The notes beneath the pieces were generated by a model. It was not told where the DNA came from, ran no database searches, and was given only the letters and a program-made list of their open reading frames with translations. A stretch of 64,000 nucleotides of DNA from Nonomuraea glycinis (GTDB taxonomy: Bacteria; Actinomycetota; Actinomycetes; Streptosporangiales; Streptosporangiaceae): positions 825,701-889,700 of the forward strand of contig NZ_BMNK01000001.1 in the NCBI RefSeq assembly GCF_014646515.1, in the 5' to 3' direction. Made by a program: the position numbers and the translations under genes. Of the stretch, positions 33,779 to 43,049 are shown piece after piece; positions within the stretch are counted from its first letter, which is position 1, and every line of letters starts with the position of its first letter.

Positions 33779-35098
33779 ATGCATATGACGACACCGCCCC
33801 GGCGGCACGCCCTCGTGGCGCTCGGCGTCACGGCGGCACTCGCGCTGACGGCCTGTGCCGGCACCGGCGGCACGAGCGCCCCGGCGCCGGTCAAGCAGGC
33901 CGACGTGTCGACGACCATCCCCAGCGACCCGGTGACGCTCACCCTGGCCTACAGCAACGATCCGCCCACCCAGCTGCTCATCGACGGCTTCAAGAAGAAG
34001 CACCCGAACGTCACCGTCAAGCCCCAGATGACGCCGTTCAACGACTACATCAAGTCCATCAAACTGGCGATGTCAGGCGATGCGGCGCCGGACATCGCGC
34101 AGTACAACCCGGGCGCGATGAACACGCTGGTCCCTGCGGGCCTGATCCTCGACCTGAACCCGTGGGCCAAGGCGTACGGCTGGACGGGCAAGTTCCCGCC
34201 GTCCACCCTGGAGATCCTCAGCTCCGACAAGACGGCCAAGCAGTTCGGGACCGGCGGCCTGTACGCCGTGCCCGGCGGCCTGTCCGTGGTCGGCGTCTAC
34301 TACAACAAGACGATGGTCAAGGAGGCGCCGAAGTCACTGCCCGAGTTCGAGGCCGCGCTGCAGAAGGTCAAGGACTCCGGCGGCAACCCGCTGAGCCTGG
34401 GCGCGCTCCAGGTCGGCGGCTTCCACCTGTGGAACGCACTGCTGAACGTCACCGGTGACGTGGCCGACTACCGCGGCTGGGTGTACGGCAAGCCGGGCTC
34501 CACCATCGAGACCGACGCCGCGCGCAAGGCCACCGAGACGCTGACGAACTGGGCGAAGAAGGGCTACTTCCCCGAGGGCGCGAGCGCCACCGCCGACCCC
34601 GACGCGCTGGCGAACTTCGCCAAGGGCCGGAGCGCCTTCCTGGTGACCGGCAACTGGGGCGCCACCGCCCTGGAGAAGGACCTGGGCAAGGACGTCGGCT
34701 TCTTCCTGATGCCCACCCCGTCAGGTGAGCCCGCGAAGGTGGCCTCGGGCGCGAGCGTCGCGTACGCCATCTCGGCCAAGTCGAAGCACCCGAACGTCGC
34801 CGCGGCGTTCCTCGACTACCTGAGCTCGCCGGAGGCGGCGAAGATCGAGTTCGACGGAGGGTTCATGCCCGTCGACACCAAGGCCGAGGTCGGCGGCGAG
34901 GGCCTGCGCGGCGAGATCGCGACCGTCTTCGGCCCGGTGGCGCAGGCGAATGGGATCGTCCCCTTCCCCGACTACGCCTCCCCCGGCATGATCGACAAGC
35001 TGACCCCGGGCATCCAGGCCCTGATCGGCGGCAAGATGACGACCGACGCCTTCCTGAAGTCCCTTCAGGAGTCGTGGGACGGACACCATGGCAAGTGA
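33779..35098 (+). CDS. Extracellular sugar-binding lipoprotein (CUT1 ABC importer)
   Basis: CAGGAGAAATGTC precedes the ATG at 33779; the product has 439 residues. The lipoprotein signal ends LALTACAGT. The mature part is a family 1 (maltose-type) binding protein: LTLAYSNDPPTQLLIDGFKK at the start, GDAAPDIAQYNPGAMN, GLYAVPGGLSVVGVYYNK and KGRSAFLVTGNWGATAL. It lies 54 bp after the ROK gene and overlaps the first permease gene by 11 bp. In this context it should bind GlcNAc-containing oligosaccharides. No ATPase gene is present; MsiK-like shared ATPases usually serve such importers in actinomycetes. Confidence 0.92.
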   Translation: MHMTTPPRRHALVALGVTAALALTACAGTGGTSAPAPVKQADVSTTIPSDPVTLTLAYSNDPPTQLLIDGFKKKHPNVTVKPQMTPFNDYIKSIKLAMSGDAAPDIAQYNPGAMNTLVPAGLILDLNPWAKAYGWTGKFPPSTLEILSSDKTAKQFGTGGLYAVPGGLSVVGVYYNKTMVKEAPKSLPEFEAALQKVKDSGGNPLSLGALQVGGFHLWNALLNVTGDVADYRGWVYGKPGSTIETDAARKATETLTNWAKKGYFPEGASATADPDALANFAKGRSAFLVTGNWGATALEKDLGKDVGFFLMPTPSGEPAKVASGASVAYAISAKSKHPNVAAAFLDYLSSPEAAKIEFDGGFMPVDTKAEVGGEGLRGEIATVFGPVAQANGIVPFPDYASPGMIDKLTPGIQALIGGKMTTDAFLKSLQESWDGHHGK

Positions 35099-36029
35099 GC
35101 TGAGCTCACCCGCCGCCCCGCCGCGCGCCACCCCGGTGCGCGGCGGGGAACCGCAGGTCATCCACCCCCCGAAGCGACGACTGCGCGGCTGGCTCTACGT
35201 GCTGCCCGCACTCGCCGTCTACCTGGGCTTCGCCATCTGGCCGGCGATCAACACGGTGCGTCTGTCCCTGCTGTCCTGGGACGGCATCCTGCCCGCCACC
35301 TTCGTGGGCATCGAGAACTACATCAAGATCTTCCGGGACTCGGCGCTGTTCGAGGCGATCCTGCACAGCCTCGTCCTGATCGTCTTCTTCTCGTTCATCC
35401 CCATCGCCGCCGGCCTGCTCATGACGGCCCTGCTGATGGGCAAGGTGCGCAAGGGGATGACGTTCTTCCGCGTCGTCTTCTTCCTGCCGCAGGTGCTGCC
35501 GCTGGTCGCCGTCGGCATCACCTGGCGCTGGCTCTACAGCGACACCGGTGTCATCAACCAGATCCTCGACGTGGTGGGGCTGGGGTCCTTCGGCCGGGCC
35601 TGGCTGGGCGACTACCAGCTCGCACTCACCGCGCTCGGCCTCATCGGCACCTGGTCGATGAGCGGCCTGTGCATGATGCTCTTCCTGACCGGCGCGCAGA
35701 AGATCGACCCGTCCCTGTACGAGGCGGCCAAGCTCGACGGCGCGAACACCTTCCGGCAGTTCCTGCACGTCACGTTGCCCGGGGTGCGCAAGGAGATCAC
35801 GGTCGCCGGCGTCATCACCACGATCGCCGCGCTGGCCAGCTTCGACCTCGTCTTCGTCACGACCAACGGCGGCCCCGCCGGGCAGACCAACGTGCCAGGG
35901 CTGCTGGTTTACCGACTGGCCTTCAACGAGGGCGACATCGGCGGCGCCAGCGCGCTCGCCGTCGTCCTGACCGTCATCGTGATGACCGTGGTCGGCGGCA
36001 TCCGATACTTCACCAGGGACAGGGATTGA
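35088..36029 (+). CDS. CUT1 sugar ABC permease, MalF type
   Basis: The product has 313 residues with six main helices and the EAA loop EAAKLDGANTFRQFLHVTLP, where the shared ATPase docks. The proline-rich cytosolic N-terminus of about 35 residues is usual for the family. It overlaps the binding-protein gene, and the second permease gene starts two bases after its stop. Confidence 0.93.
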   Translation: MASELSSPAAPPRATPVRGGEPQVIHPPKRRLRGWLYVLPALAVYLGFAIWPAINTVRLSLLSWDGILPATFVGIENYIKIFRDSALFEAILHSLVLIVFFSFIPIAAGLLMTALLMGKVRKGMTFFRVVFFLPQVLPLVAVGITWRWLYSDTGVINQILDVVGLGSFGRAWLGDYQLALTALGLIGTWSMSGLCMMLFLTGAQKIDPSLYEAAKLDGANTFRQFLHVTLPGVRKEITVAGVITTIAALASFDLVFVTTNGGPAGQTNVPGLLVYRLAFNEGDIGGASALAVVLTVIVMTVVGGIRYFTRDRD

Positions 36030-36031
36030 GC

Positions 36032-36847
36032 ATGCGTGGCGGAGTCGGTCTCAGGTACGGAGTGCTCGTCCTGCTGACGGTCATGATCTTGGTGCCGTTC
36101 GTCGGCATCATCCTGGCAGCCCTGCACCCGCCGGGCGCGCAGCTCGACGGGCTGAGCATTCCGGACCGATGGTCGTGGGAGAGCTTCGCGCTGGCCTGGC
36201 AGCAGGGCAACTTCACCGCGCTGATGCGCTCCAGCGTGCTGATCGCGGTCTTCGTGGTGCCACTGTCGGTGGTGCTGGCCACGCTGGCCGGGTTCGGGCT
36301 GCAGATCCTCAAGGTGTGGGGCAACAAGACGCTGTCGTTCGCGTTCGTGATGGGTCTCACGCTGCCGATCGAGGTCATCGTGGTGGCGCTGTACTTCAAC
36401 CTGCGCGAGGTCGGTCTCACCAACTCCTACACCGGCATCATCCTGGCCGAGGCGGCGCTGTTCATGCCGTTCGGCGTCTACTGGATGCAGACGCACTTCT
36501 CGAACATCCCCGGCGAGCTCGTCGAGGCCGCGCGCATCGACGGCGCCAGGGACATGGTGGTGCTGCTGCGGGTGCTGCTGCCGATCTCGTGGCCGGCCCT
36601 CACCACGCTGTCGGTCCTGTACTTCATGTGGTCGTGGAACCAGTTCATGCTGGTGCTGGTCATGATGCAGGATCCGGAACGGCGTACGGCACCGGGCGGC
36701 CTAGGGCTCTTCGTCGGCCAATACACGACGGACATCCCCCTGCTGGCGGCGGCCTGCCTGATCGTCGTCGCACCGATCGTCGTGGTGTACCTCATCTTCC
36801 AGCGCAGCTTCGTCAGCGGCATCACCCAGGGCGCCATCAAGGGCTGA
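36032..36847 (+). CDS. CUT1 sugar ABC permease, MalG type
   Basis: The product has 271 residues with six helices and the EAA loop VEAARIDGARDMVVLLRVLL. ATG 36032 lies two bases after the MalF-type gene. The C-terminal IFQRSFVSGITQGAIKG is the standard ending of these permeases. It is the last gene of the importer operon. Confidence 0.93.
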   Translation: MRGGVGLRYGVLVLLTVMILVPFVGIILAALHPPGAQLDGLSIPDRWSWESFALAWQQGNFTALMRSSVLIAVFVVPLSVVLATLAGFGLQILKVWGNKTLSFAFVMGLTLPIEVIVVALYFNLREVGLTNSYTGIILAEAALFMPFGVYWMQTHFSNIPGELVEAARIDGARDMVVLLRVLLPISWPALTTLSVLYFMWSWNQFMLVLVMMQDPERRTAPGGLGLFVGQYTTDIPLLAAACLIVVAPIVVVYLIFQRSFVSGITQGAIKG

Positions 36848-37009
36848 CCTCTCCCGGCGGACTGGGGGCTCGAACGCTCGATTCACGTGCTGACCTGCGA
36901 CTCTTGGCGGTCGCATAGGGCGGCCGAGTTCTTGGCACCCACAGGGACCAAGTCTCCTCGTCGGCTCTGAGTCACTCTCCACGCGCGCCCGTGCCGAAGG
37001 CCGTTCGGG

Positions 37010-37615
37010 TCACGGTCTGAGCGCACGCCGGGTGGACCGCTCGGCTTCGTCGATGATCGCATTGACCCGCGCCGGGGGTGGGGTCGATATCAGCTGCAGT
37101 GCGATTCCGCGGAGGAGGCCGACGAGGGACACGGCCATCGCCTCGGGGTCGGCATCTGCTCGCACCGAGCCGTCGCGGATCCCTTCGCGGACCTTGTCGG
37201 CGAGGAGGCGCCGGAAGCCGGCGTCGTGTTCCGCGTAGAGCGGCATCAGGACGGGATCGGCGGCAATCGCCTCGCCCCACATCTGCAGGAACGCGCCGGC
37301 AGCCGGACGTCGGCTGGTGACGTTCTTGAGGTAGGCGCGAACCGTCTCCACCAGCCAGTCAGCGGCGCTGTCCCCAAACTCCGGGAGGGTGAAGGTCTGA
37401 GCATCGCGCATCACCGCGCGGAGCAGATTCTCGCGGCTGCCGAAGTGATGAGAGACGATCCCCCGGCTGTAGCCGGCGGCCTCGCCGACCGCCGCCAGGG
37501 TGAGCGCGCGCGACCCGTGCTGGGCGATCAGCGCCGTCGCGGCACCTAGCACCTTGCGTTCGGTCTCTTCGCGTCGCTCTCGCTGCGTGCGGCGAGCGGG
37601 AGGCTGATCGGGCAT
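37010..37615 (-). CDS. TetR-family regulator
   Basis: The protein has 201 residues with helix-turn-helix SRALTLAAVGEAAGYSRGIV then SHHFGSRENLLRAVM, and a BetI-like C-terminal domain (AFLQMWGEAIAADP). It is divergent from an alpha/beta-hydrolase gene, its likely target. No clear palindrome was found in the 150-bp gap. Confidence 0.9.
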   Translation of the reverse strand: MPDQPPARRTQRERREETERKVLGAATALIAQHGSRALTLAAVGEAAGYSRGIVSHHFGSRENLLRAVMRDAQTFTLPEFGDSAADWLVETVRAYLKNVTSRRPAAGAFLQMWGEAIAADPVLMPLYAEHDAGFRRLLADKVREGIRDGSVRADADPEAMAVSLVGLLRGIALQLISTPPPARVNAIIDEAERSTRRALRP

Positions 37616-37767
37616 CAGGACAGGACTCCTCAGACATCGGGTCGACCAAGCATATGGTCCGCCGGTTCTGCCGTTGGTCCCGTTGACGGCACGCGGGAGG
37701 AGCGCCGGCTGGAACGAACTGTTACGATTATTGCGTGTCAGTCAACAAGTATCTGAGAGGTGGTTCT

Positions 37768-38544
37768 GTGTCGAGCACTCCACTGGTCCTCGTCCACGGC
37801 AACCCCGAGACAGCGGCCGTCTGGGGACCGCTCATCGGGGAGCTCGACCGGGCCGACACGGTCGTCCTGTCCCCGCCCGGGTTCGGCGTCCCCGCGCCCC
37901 GCGGCTTCGACTCGTCGACGACGGCCTATCGAGACTGGCTGGCGTCCCAGCTGGAGCTGTTCCGCGCTCCGGTCGACCTGGTGGGTCACGACTGGGGCGG
38001 AATCCACGTCGCGGCGCTGGCCATGAGCCGTCCGGATTTGATTCGCAGCTGGGCCTCCGATGCCCTCGGTGTGTTCGCGCCCGACTACCTCTGGCATCCG
38101 CGGGCGCAGGTGTGGCAGCAGGAGGGTCCGGGGGAAGCCTCGGTGCAGGAGTTGTGGGGAGGCGATCTGGAGCAGCGACTAGCGGTGACGTCGGCCCTCG
38201 GTATGACCGGGCGCATGGCGGAGCGGGTCGCGGCAGGCATGGATCCCGAGATGGGCCGCGCCGTCCTCAAGCTGTTGCGGTCGGCACGACAGCCGGCGAT
38301 GGCCGAAGCGGGACGGCTGCTGCCAAGCGCCGCAGAACGTCCGGGGCTCGCTCTCATCGCCGTTGACGACTTCGAGCGAGCCAGCGGGACGCTGGTGCAG
38401 CACGAGTGGGCAGCGCGGCAATCGGGCGCGAGGATGGCGCATCTGGAGGGCGTGGGCCACTGGTGGCCCGAGGAGACGCCGACGCCGGTTGCTGAGGCTC
38501 TGACGAACTTCTGGGCAGAGCTGCCGGATCCCGAAAGGAGCTAG
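37768..38544 (+). CDS. Alpha/beta hydrolase with Asp nucleophile (epoxide hydrolase/dehalogenase type)
   Basis: I start at GTG 37768, behind AGAGGTGG; an ATG-like codon at 37735 is also in frame. The 258-residue protein has the oxyanion strand LVLVHGNPETAAVW, the nucleophile elbow VGHDWGG with Asp in the place of Ser, and the catalytic His in GVGHWWPEE. Asp nucleophiles with HGNP are typical of epoxide hydrolases and haloalkane dehalogenases. The lid tyrosines of true epoxide hydrolases are not clear, so the substrate stays open. Confidence 0.85.
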   Translation: MSSTPLVLVHGNPETAAVWGPLIGELDRADTVVLSPPGFGVPAPRGFDSSTTAYRDWLASQLELFRAPVDLVGHDWGGIHVAALAMSRPDLIRSWASDALGVFAPDYLWHPRAQVWQQEGPGEASVQELWGGDLEQRLAVTSALGMTGRMAERVAAGMDPEMGRAVLKLLRSARQPAMAEAGRLLPSAAERPGLALIAVDDFERASGTLVQHEWAARQSGARMAHLEGVGHWWPEETPTPVAEALTNFWAELPDPERS

Positions 38545-38580
38545 CATTGCAACGGCACCTGCATCCGGGTTTGTAGTGGG

Positions 38581-38655
38581 CGGGATTACGTGGTCGAGCA
38601 CCTGGGCGACCCCGGCGGCGTGCTGATCGTCGATGCCACCGGGTGTGCGACGTAG
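38581..38655 (+). pseudogene. IS701-family transposase fragment
   Basis: Twenty-four codons, RDYVVEHLGDPGGVLIVDAT then GCAT and a stop, match the first DDE-motif region of IS701-type transposases (VEHLGDPxxVLIVDETG), though the E is lost. Nothing else of the gene is nearby. A second IS701 fragment from the middle of the protein is at 48236. Confidence 0.65.
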
Positions 38656-38657
38656 CC

Positions 38658-39053
38658 TCAAGCGCGCCTGTCGAGGGCGATGACCTCTACCTCGATGCGC
38701 CAGTCCGGTTGAGCGAGCGACACCACCTCGATCAGCGTGTCAGCGGGATAGGGCCTGGTCAGAAACTCCCTGCGCAGTTGGATCACGTGGTCGAGGTTGG
38801 CTGCCATGTCGCGGACGAAGATGCCGACCTTGACGACGTCGGAGAAGGAAGCTCCGGCAGCGGCCAGCACCGTCTCGACGTTGCGGAACGCCTGCCTGCC
38901 CTGCTCTAGGAATTCTCCGGAGACGGTGGCTCCGGTCTCATCGAATCCGGCCTGACCTGAGACGTAGATGAAGCCGTTCGCACGAATTGCCTGGGAAATA
39001 TGGTACGGCTCGTACCAGTCGGGGGTGGTCGCAACCTGGCTGATCTCACTCAT
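38658..39053 (-). CDS. RidA/YjgF family protein
   Basis: The protein has 131 residues from ATG 39053, preceded by GAGAGG. Family marks are GFIYVSGQAGFDETG, EQGRQAFRNVETVLAAAGAS, VVKVGIFVRDM and the end RIEVEVIALDRR. RidA proteins hydrolyse reactive imines or enamines; the key Arg of true RidA lies in the IEV-x-x-IA segment region here as well. It stands alone. Confidence 0.9.
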   Translation of the reverse strand: MSEISQVATTPDWYEPYHISQAIRANGFIYVSGQAGFDETGATVSGEFLEQGRQAFRNVETVLAAAGASFSDVVKVGIFVRDMAANLDHVIQLRREFLTRPYPADTLIEVVSLAQPDWRIEVEVIALDRRA

Positions 39054-39402
39054 TTCATACATCCTCTCAGTCGCCAGGTGGGGCCTGGCCGGAGCCGAGG
39101 CAATCGTGAAACTCCGTGCCGTGAACAGCAAAGATGATCTTGAAGTCCACTGGGCCCTCCATCTCGCCCGCGAGCGGGATCGCAATCAACAGGCCTGCAA
39201 CCAGCCCCGATGCGCTCTTGCTGCCTGATCAACCCAGTCACTGAGTTCGAGCTACCCACGAATGAGTTCAAACGCGGCGAACTGCGCGGGAAGATCGCCA
39301 CCTGGGCCCAGACGGCTTAGGGCCAAAGGCCGAGCCTGGTGTCGGACCATCGCCCGATGCTCTACGCGCGCCCCCGGCTTACCTTGTGACCAGGAGATAC
39401 CG
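39054..39402. other. Gap with a possible C-terminal gene fragment
   Basis: No full gene. On the + strand 39230-39320 reads as a coherent protein end (FELPTNEFKRGELRGKIATW then AQTA and a stop) without a beginning. I cannot assign it to a family. Confidence 0.35.
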
Positions 39403-39771
39403 ATGAAGGAGCACATGATGAGCCGAGAGGTCGCCAAGGAGCCCAGGGACCTGTCCCGCCTGTTCTTCGAGCGGGTGAATGCCGGTGATGTCGGCGGAGT
39501 GGTTGAGCTGTTCGAGCCTGACGCGGTGTCCAGGTTCCCCGACGGCACGCTCGCGGTCGGGCATGATCAGTTGCGCGCGGCCTTCGAGGAGCTGGTCGCC
39601 TCGGGTGTTGAGTTCTCCGCCGTTGATGACAGGCCGTCGCTGGTCAACGGTGATCTGGCGATGACCAGTCGCCACTTGCCGATCGGTGACGTCCCCGTGG
39701 AGGTGGCGCGTCGTCAGGCCGATGGAAGCTGGCGCTGGGTGCTCGACTGGGCCAACGTGCTCACCTCGTGA
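39403..39771 (+). CDS. SnoaL-like/NTF2-fold protein
   Basis: CAGGAGATACCG leads the ATG at 39403. The 122-residue protein has the cone-shaped NTF2 fold pattern: LSRLFFERVNAGDVGGVVEL, FEPDAVSRFPDG, a central LVNGDLAMTSRHL, and RRQADGSWRWVLDWANVL at the end. Such proteins are small isomerases, cyclases or ligand binders; no catalytic residue can be assigned. Confidence 0.85.
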   Translation: MKEHMMSREVAKEPRDLSRLFFERVNAGDVGGVVELFEPDAVSRFPDGTLAVGHDQLRAAFEELVASGVEFSAVDDRPSLVNGDLAMTSRHLPIGDVPVEVARRQADGSWRWVLDWANVLTS

Positions 39772-39811
39772 CGGGCGGGCGTACGAGGGCGCCCCCGTTG
39801 AAGACGGCCAC

Positions 39812-40462
39812 CTAGCCCCGGGTCGGCGGAACCACTCGTATCCCGAAACCGTACGAGCCGATGGCGCCGGCGATCCCCAGAAAGAGCAAGCTGTAATGCT
39901 CCTGGCCCCGAGCCGTGGTGATGCCTCCAAGATCGAGCAGCGACTCCGTGGGCCAGCCCAGCTCATTCAGAAGCCCGCCGACCGTGCGTTTGGCCTCGGC
40001 GTCATCCCCCGAGAGGAAGACCGTGCTCGGGCCCTCCAACGAGTCAGGCGCGCCCATGAGCCGTGCGTCGATGGTACAGAGCGTCTTGACGACCATCGTG
40101 TCCGGAAACGTTCGCTGGATCTCCTCTCCCAGGCTCTCTCCAGGATGGGAGAGCGCCCCGTCCTCTGTGAAACCGACCGATACGTCGAGCAGCACCTTCC
40201 CCGCCAAGGCCGGGACGCCTATCTCGGCGAGCAGCGGCACGGATGCGGTGCCGGGCGTCGCGTTGACCACTACCTCCGCGCCTGCGACGGCTGAGGACGG
40301 GTCCATGACCGGTACGCCCTCTCCCAGCGCAGCCGCCAGTTCCGCTCGCAATTCCATGTCGTCCGACCGCCGTGATCCCAGGATGACGTCATGGCCCGCA
40401 CCGGCCCAGCCAACGGCCAGTGCCCGTCCTACGTTGCCTGTTCCGAGAATTCCGATCTTCAT
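39812..40462 (-). CDS. NAD(P)-binding reductase of the NpdG-like type
   Basis: The protein has 216 residues from ATG 40462. It starts KIGILGTGNVGRALAVGWAG and continues ILGSRRSDD, VVVNATPGTASVPLL and VVKTLCTIDARLM, the pattern of F420-dependent NADP reductases and their relatives. The gene stands alone between the NTF2-like gene and the duplicated segment. Confidence 0.85.
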   Translation of the reverse strand: MKIGILGTGNVGRALAVGWAGAGHDVILGSRRSDDMELRAELAAALGEGVPVMDPSSAVAGAEVVVNATPGTASVPLLAEIGVPALAGKVLLDVSVGFTEDGALSHPGESLGEEIQRTFPDTMVVKTLCTIDARLMGAPDSLEGPSTVFLSGDDAEAKRTVGGLLNELGWPTESLLDLGGITTARGQEHYSLLFLGIAGAIGSYGFGIRVVPPTRG

Positions 40463-40680
40463 GGCGTTTACGCTATGGCGGTCTCGCCCGCTGCCGCCTC
40501 CGGCCACAGCCGGGTATGCCGTACACCATTGGTCCTAGGACCTCGCACCCGGCGCAAGGCCCCCGGCCACGCGAGCACGCCGTCCCTGATATCCCATCCG
40601 GTGTGCTCTCGCCGGCGTACTCGGCACGCGACCACCCGTTCTTACGCTCCAGCCCTGACAGCAGTCCTTCGATACACGCG

Positions 40681-41087
40681 CGGGATAGCGGTCAGGACCG
40701 CGGCGGACACCAGGTTGGCGGACACGAGGATGCGGCGGCGCGGCCGGCGGTCAACCCAGGTACCGGCCGGGAGGCCGATCAGGAACCAGGGCAGCCAGCC
40801 GGCTGCGGTCAGCAGGGCCACCGTGCCGGTGCTGGCATGCAGGACGGTTATCGCCAAGAACGGGACGGCCACCGTGGTGATCGCCGAACCTGACCCACTG
40901 ACCGACTCCCCAGCCCACAGCAGGCCGAGGTTCTGGGTGCGGAGCAGGCCGCCCGGCCGCCTTTTCTTGGCCACGGTGATGTGCGGCGGAACTCTTATCC
41001 CGCGATCACCCACAGAACTCACGGTATCGCCACAGCCGGGAGTGGCGGCGGCATTTAACGGAGCGGTGCGACCGGGCGAGGTGGTGG
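40681..41087 (-). pseudogene. Truncated duplicate of the MFS gene start
   Basis: This 407-bp segment is about 98% identical, in the same orientation, to 49442-49848. It contains the MFS promoter side, the start region and the first 100 codons (LLWAGESVSGSGSAITTVAV, AGWLPWFLIGLPAGTWVDRR) and stops after VLTAIP. The identity ends abruptly at both sides, so it is a recent copy of part of the MFS gene. Differences are only about eight single bases. Confidence 0.85.
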
Positions 41088-41636
41088 CGTCGTGCGGTGC
41101 GGTTTGAGGTCGAAGGCCCGCCAGATCCGGCCGATGGTCGGCTCCGACAGCCCGCTGCGCCGTGCCATCGAGGCACGTGTCCAATGGGTGGCGCCGACCG
41201 GTGTCTCCTCCAGCGTGGCCACCACGACCCGTTCGACTTGATCCAGGCTGATCGACGGCGGGCGGCCCGGGCGCGGCTCGTCGATCAGACCGTCCAGCCG
41301 CAGGCGCAGGAACCGCTGCCGCCATTTGGACACCGTGTCCGGGTGTACCCGCAACCGCTCGGCGATCTGCTTGTCGTCCTTGCCCTCCGCGCATCCCAGC
41401 ACGATCTTCGCGCGCATCGCCACGACGCCGGTCTTGCGGATGATTCCTTCTCGGCGCAGCAGGTCGTACGCCTTGTTGACGGGGTGGATGTTGATCGCGA
41501 GGTCGACCGCCAGCTGTCTGGTCGAAGGCAGCACGGCGCCTGCCGCCAGGTGCCCGTCCGCGATGGCTTCCACCATGCGGTCGCGGATCTGCTGGTAAAT
41601 CAGCGTCTCGCTGTCGAGGTCAAGTAGCAGCTGCAC
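41055..41636 (-). CDS. GntR (YtrA-type) winged helix fused to the N-terminal half of an IS630-type transposase
   Basis: One open frame of 193 codons. Residues 1-70 are a YtrA-like GntR winged helix ([40 protein letters not shown]). From about residue 72 it becomes the helix-turn-helix part of an IS630-family transposase ([59 protein letters not shown]) and ends just after DLKPHR, where the duplicated MFS segment begins. The DDE domain is missing. The fusion keeps two DNA-binding units under an intact GntR promoter, so a stable product is possible; decay after insertion and deletion is the simpler view. Confidence 0.7.
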   Translation of the reverse strand: MQLLLDLDSETLIYQQIRDRMVEAIADGHLAAGAVLPSTRQLAVDLAINIHPVNKAYDLLRREGIIRKTGVVAMRAKIVLGCAEGKDDKQIAERLRVHPDTVSKWRQRFLRLRLDGLIDEPRPGRPPSISLDQVERVVVATLEETPVGATHWTRASMARRSGLSEPTIGRIWRAFDLKPHRTTPPPRPVAPLR

Positions 41637-41645
41637 GCTAGTGAT

Positions 41646-41658
41646 TATATCTGATATA
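41646..41658. promoter_or_regulatory. AT-rich palindrome at the GntR chimera start
   Basis: TATATCTGATATA is a perfect palindrome around a T, ten bases before the GntR start codon, inside a longer AT-rich stretch (41644-41670). YtrA-type GntR proteins bind such sites. Confidence 0.55.
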
Positions 41659-41762
41659 TATCTAATAGAACAGACGCTCAGCCACAGCGCTTCGCGGGAG
41701 AGGCTTGCCCCTCACCAGCGGCGAGGCGCGGGCCTCGCGCCGTCAACCAAGGAGACAAGACC

Positions 41763-43049
41763 ATGAGCCCCACCTACCCGACCGCCTCAACGACGAGGCA
41801 CCACAGCAATCGGCGCACCGTGGGTGTCGCCATAACCGCGGCGGCGATACTGGCCAGTTCGGGAATTGCCGTCGCCGCCCCCGCTGCCGCCACCCCCCAC
41901 CCGGCCCCACCGACCACCGCCGCGTCCGCCCCGGCCGACGGCTCCATGCGTGACGTCGCACAGCAGATGCTGGCCATCGGCAACCCTGGTTACCTGGCAC
42001 GGATCAACGATGGTCGGCGCGTTTCCACCACCGTCGCCGGAGTCGCCGACATGGCCACGGGCCGCGCGCTGCGCGCGGGCGACCAGTTCGAGATCGGCAG
42101 CAACACCAAGACCTTCACCGCGACGCTGATCCTGCAACTGGTCGACAAGAAGGCGGTCACACTCGACTCACCGGTCTCGGCGTACCTGCCCGGCGTCGTC
42201 CCCAACGGCGACAACATCACCGTGCGCATGCTGCTCAACCACACGAGCGGCCTGTTCAGCTACACCGGCGACCCCGAGGTGTTGTCCATCATGCAGAACG
42301 ACCCGCAGCACAACTGGACCGAGCGAGAGCTGCTCACCGCTGCCTTCGCCCACCCACCGACATTCGCCCCCGGCAAGGGTTGGTCGTACTCGAACACGAA
42401 TTACACCCTGCTCGGAATGATCGCGCAGAAGCTGACCCGCTCGAGTCTCGCTGACCTCATTCGCCAGCACATCGCCCGCCCGCTAGGCCTCAAGCACACC
42501 TACTACGCCAACCCGCGGGCCACCAACACCGGCCCAGGATACGCTCACGGATACGCCATCACCTTTGCCGACGGCACCCCGAAGTACACCGATCACACCG
42601 GTGCGAACATCGGCGGCTGGGCCGGCGCTGCCGGGGCGGTCATCTCCACCACCAGCGACTTGTCACGCTTCTACTCCGCCCTTCTCAAAGCCGAACTGTT
42701 CTCCCGTGCGCAGCTCCAACAGATGAAGACCACCGTCGCCCTACCGCGCGAATTTCCCATCAAGGGCCGCTACGGTCTCGGACTGATCAAGTTCGATACG
42801 CCCTGCGGGACGGCATGGGGCCACGGCGGCGACACCCAGGGCCACCACAGCACGACCGCGGTCTCCGGCGACGGTCGCCGCACCGCCATCAGCGACAGCA
42901 CCGGCAAGGCCAGCGACCTCGCACCCAACGACGGGATCACACGCTGGACCAACGCAGAGTTCGCCGCCCAGAAGGTGGCCGTCTGCCACATGCTCGGCAC
43001 GCCGGTGCCGGGCTCCCTCATCCGAGAGCTACACGGCACCGCACCGTAG
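41763..43049 (+). CDS. Secreted serine hydrolase (class C beta-lactamase/DD-peptidase fold)
   Basis: AAGGAGACAAGACC precedes the ATG; the product has 428 residues. A signal peptide (VAITAAAILASSGIAVAAPA) is followed by a Pro/Ala-rich linker. The penicilloyl-serine motifs are present: EIGSNTKTFTA with S-x-x-K, YSNTNYTLLG as the Tyr motif, and WGHGGDTQGHH in place of KTG. It resembles the D-alanyl-D-alanine carboxypeptidase of Streptomyces R61 and esterase relatives. Likely role is trimming peptidoglycan or ester hydrolysis outside the cell. GntR and serine hydrolase genes are divergent. Confidence 0.88.
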   Translation: MSPTYPTASTTRHHSNRRTVGVAITAAAILASSGIAVAAPAAATPHPAPPTTAASAPADGSMRDVAQQMLAIGNPGYLARINDGRRVSTTVAGVADMATGRALRAGDQFEIGSNTKTFTATLILQLVDKKAVTLDSPVSAYLPGVVPNGDNITVRMLLNHTSGLFSYTGDPEVLSIMQNDPQHNWTERELLTAAFAHPPTFAPGKGWSYSNTNYTLLGMIAQKLTRSSLADLIRQHIARPLGLKHTYYANPRATNTGPGYAHGYAITFADGTPKYTDHTGANIGGWAGAAGAVISTTSDLSRFYSALLKAELFSRAQLQQMKTTVALPREFPIKGRYGLGLIKFDTPCGTAWGHGGDTQGHHSTTAVSGDGRRTAISDSTGKASDLAPNDGITRWTNAEFAAQKVAVCHMLGTPVPGSLIRELHGTAP

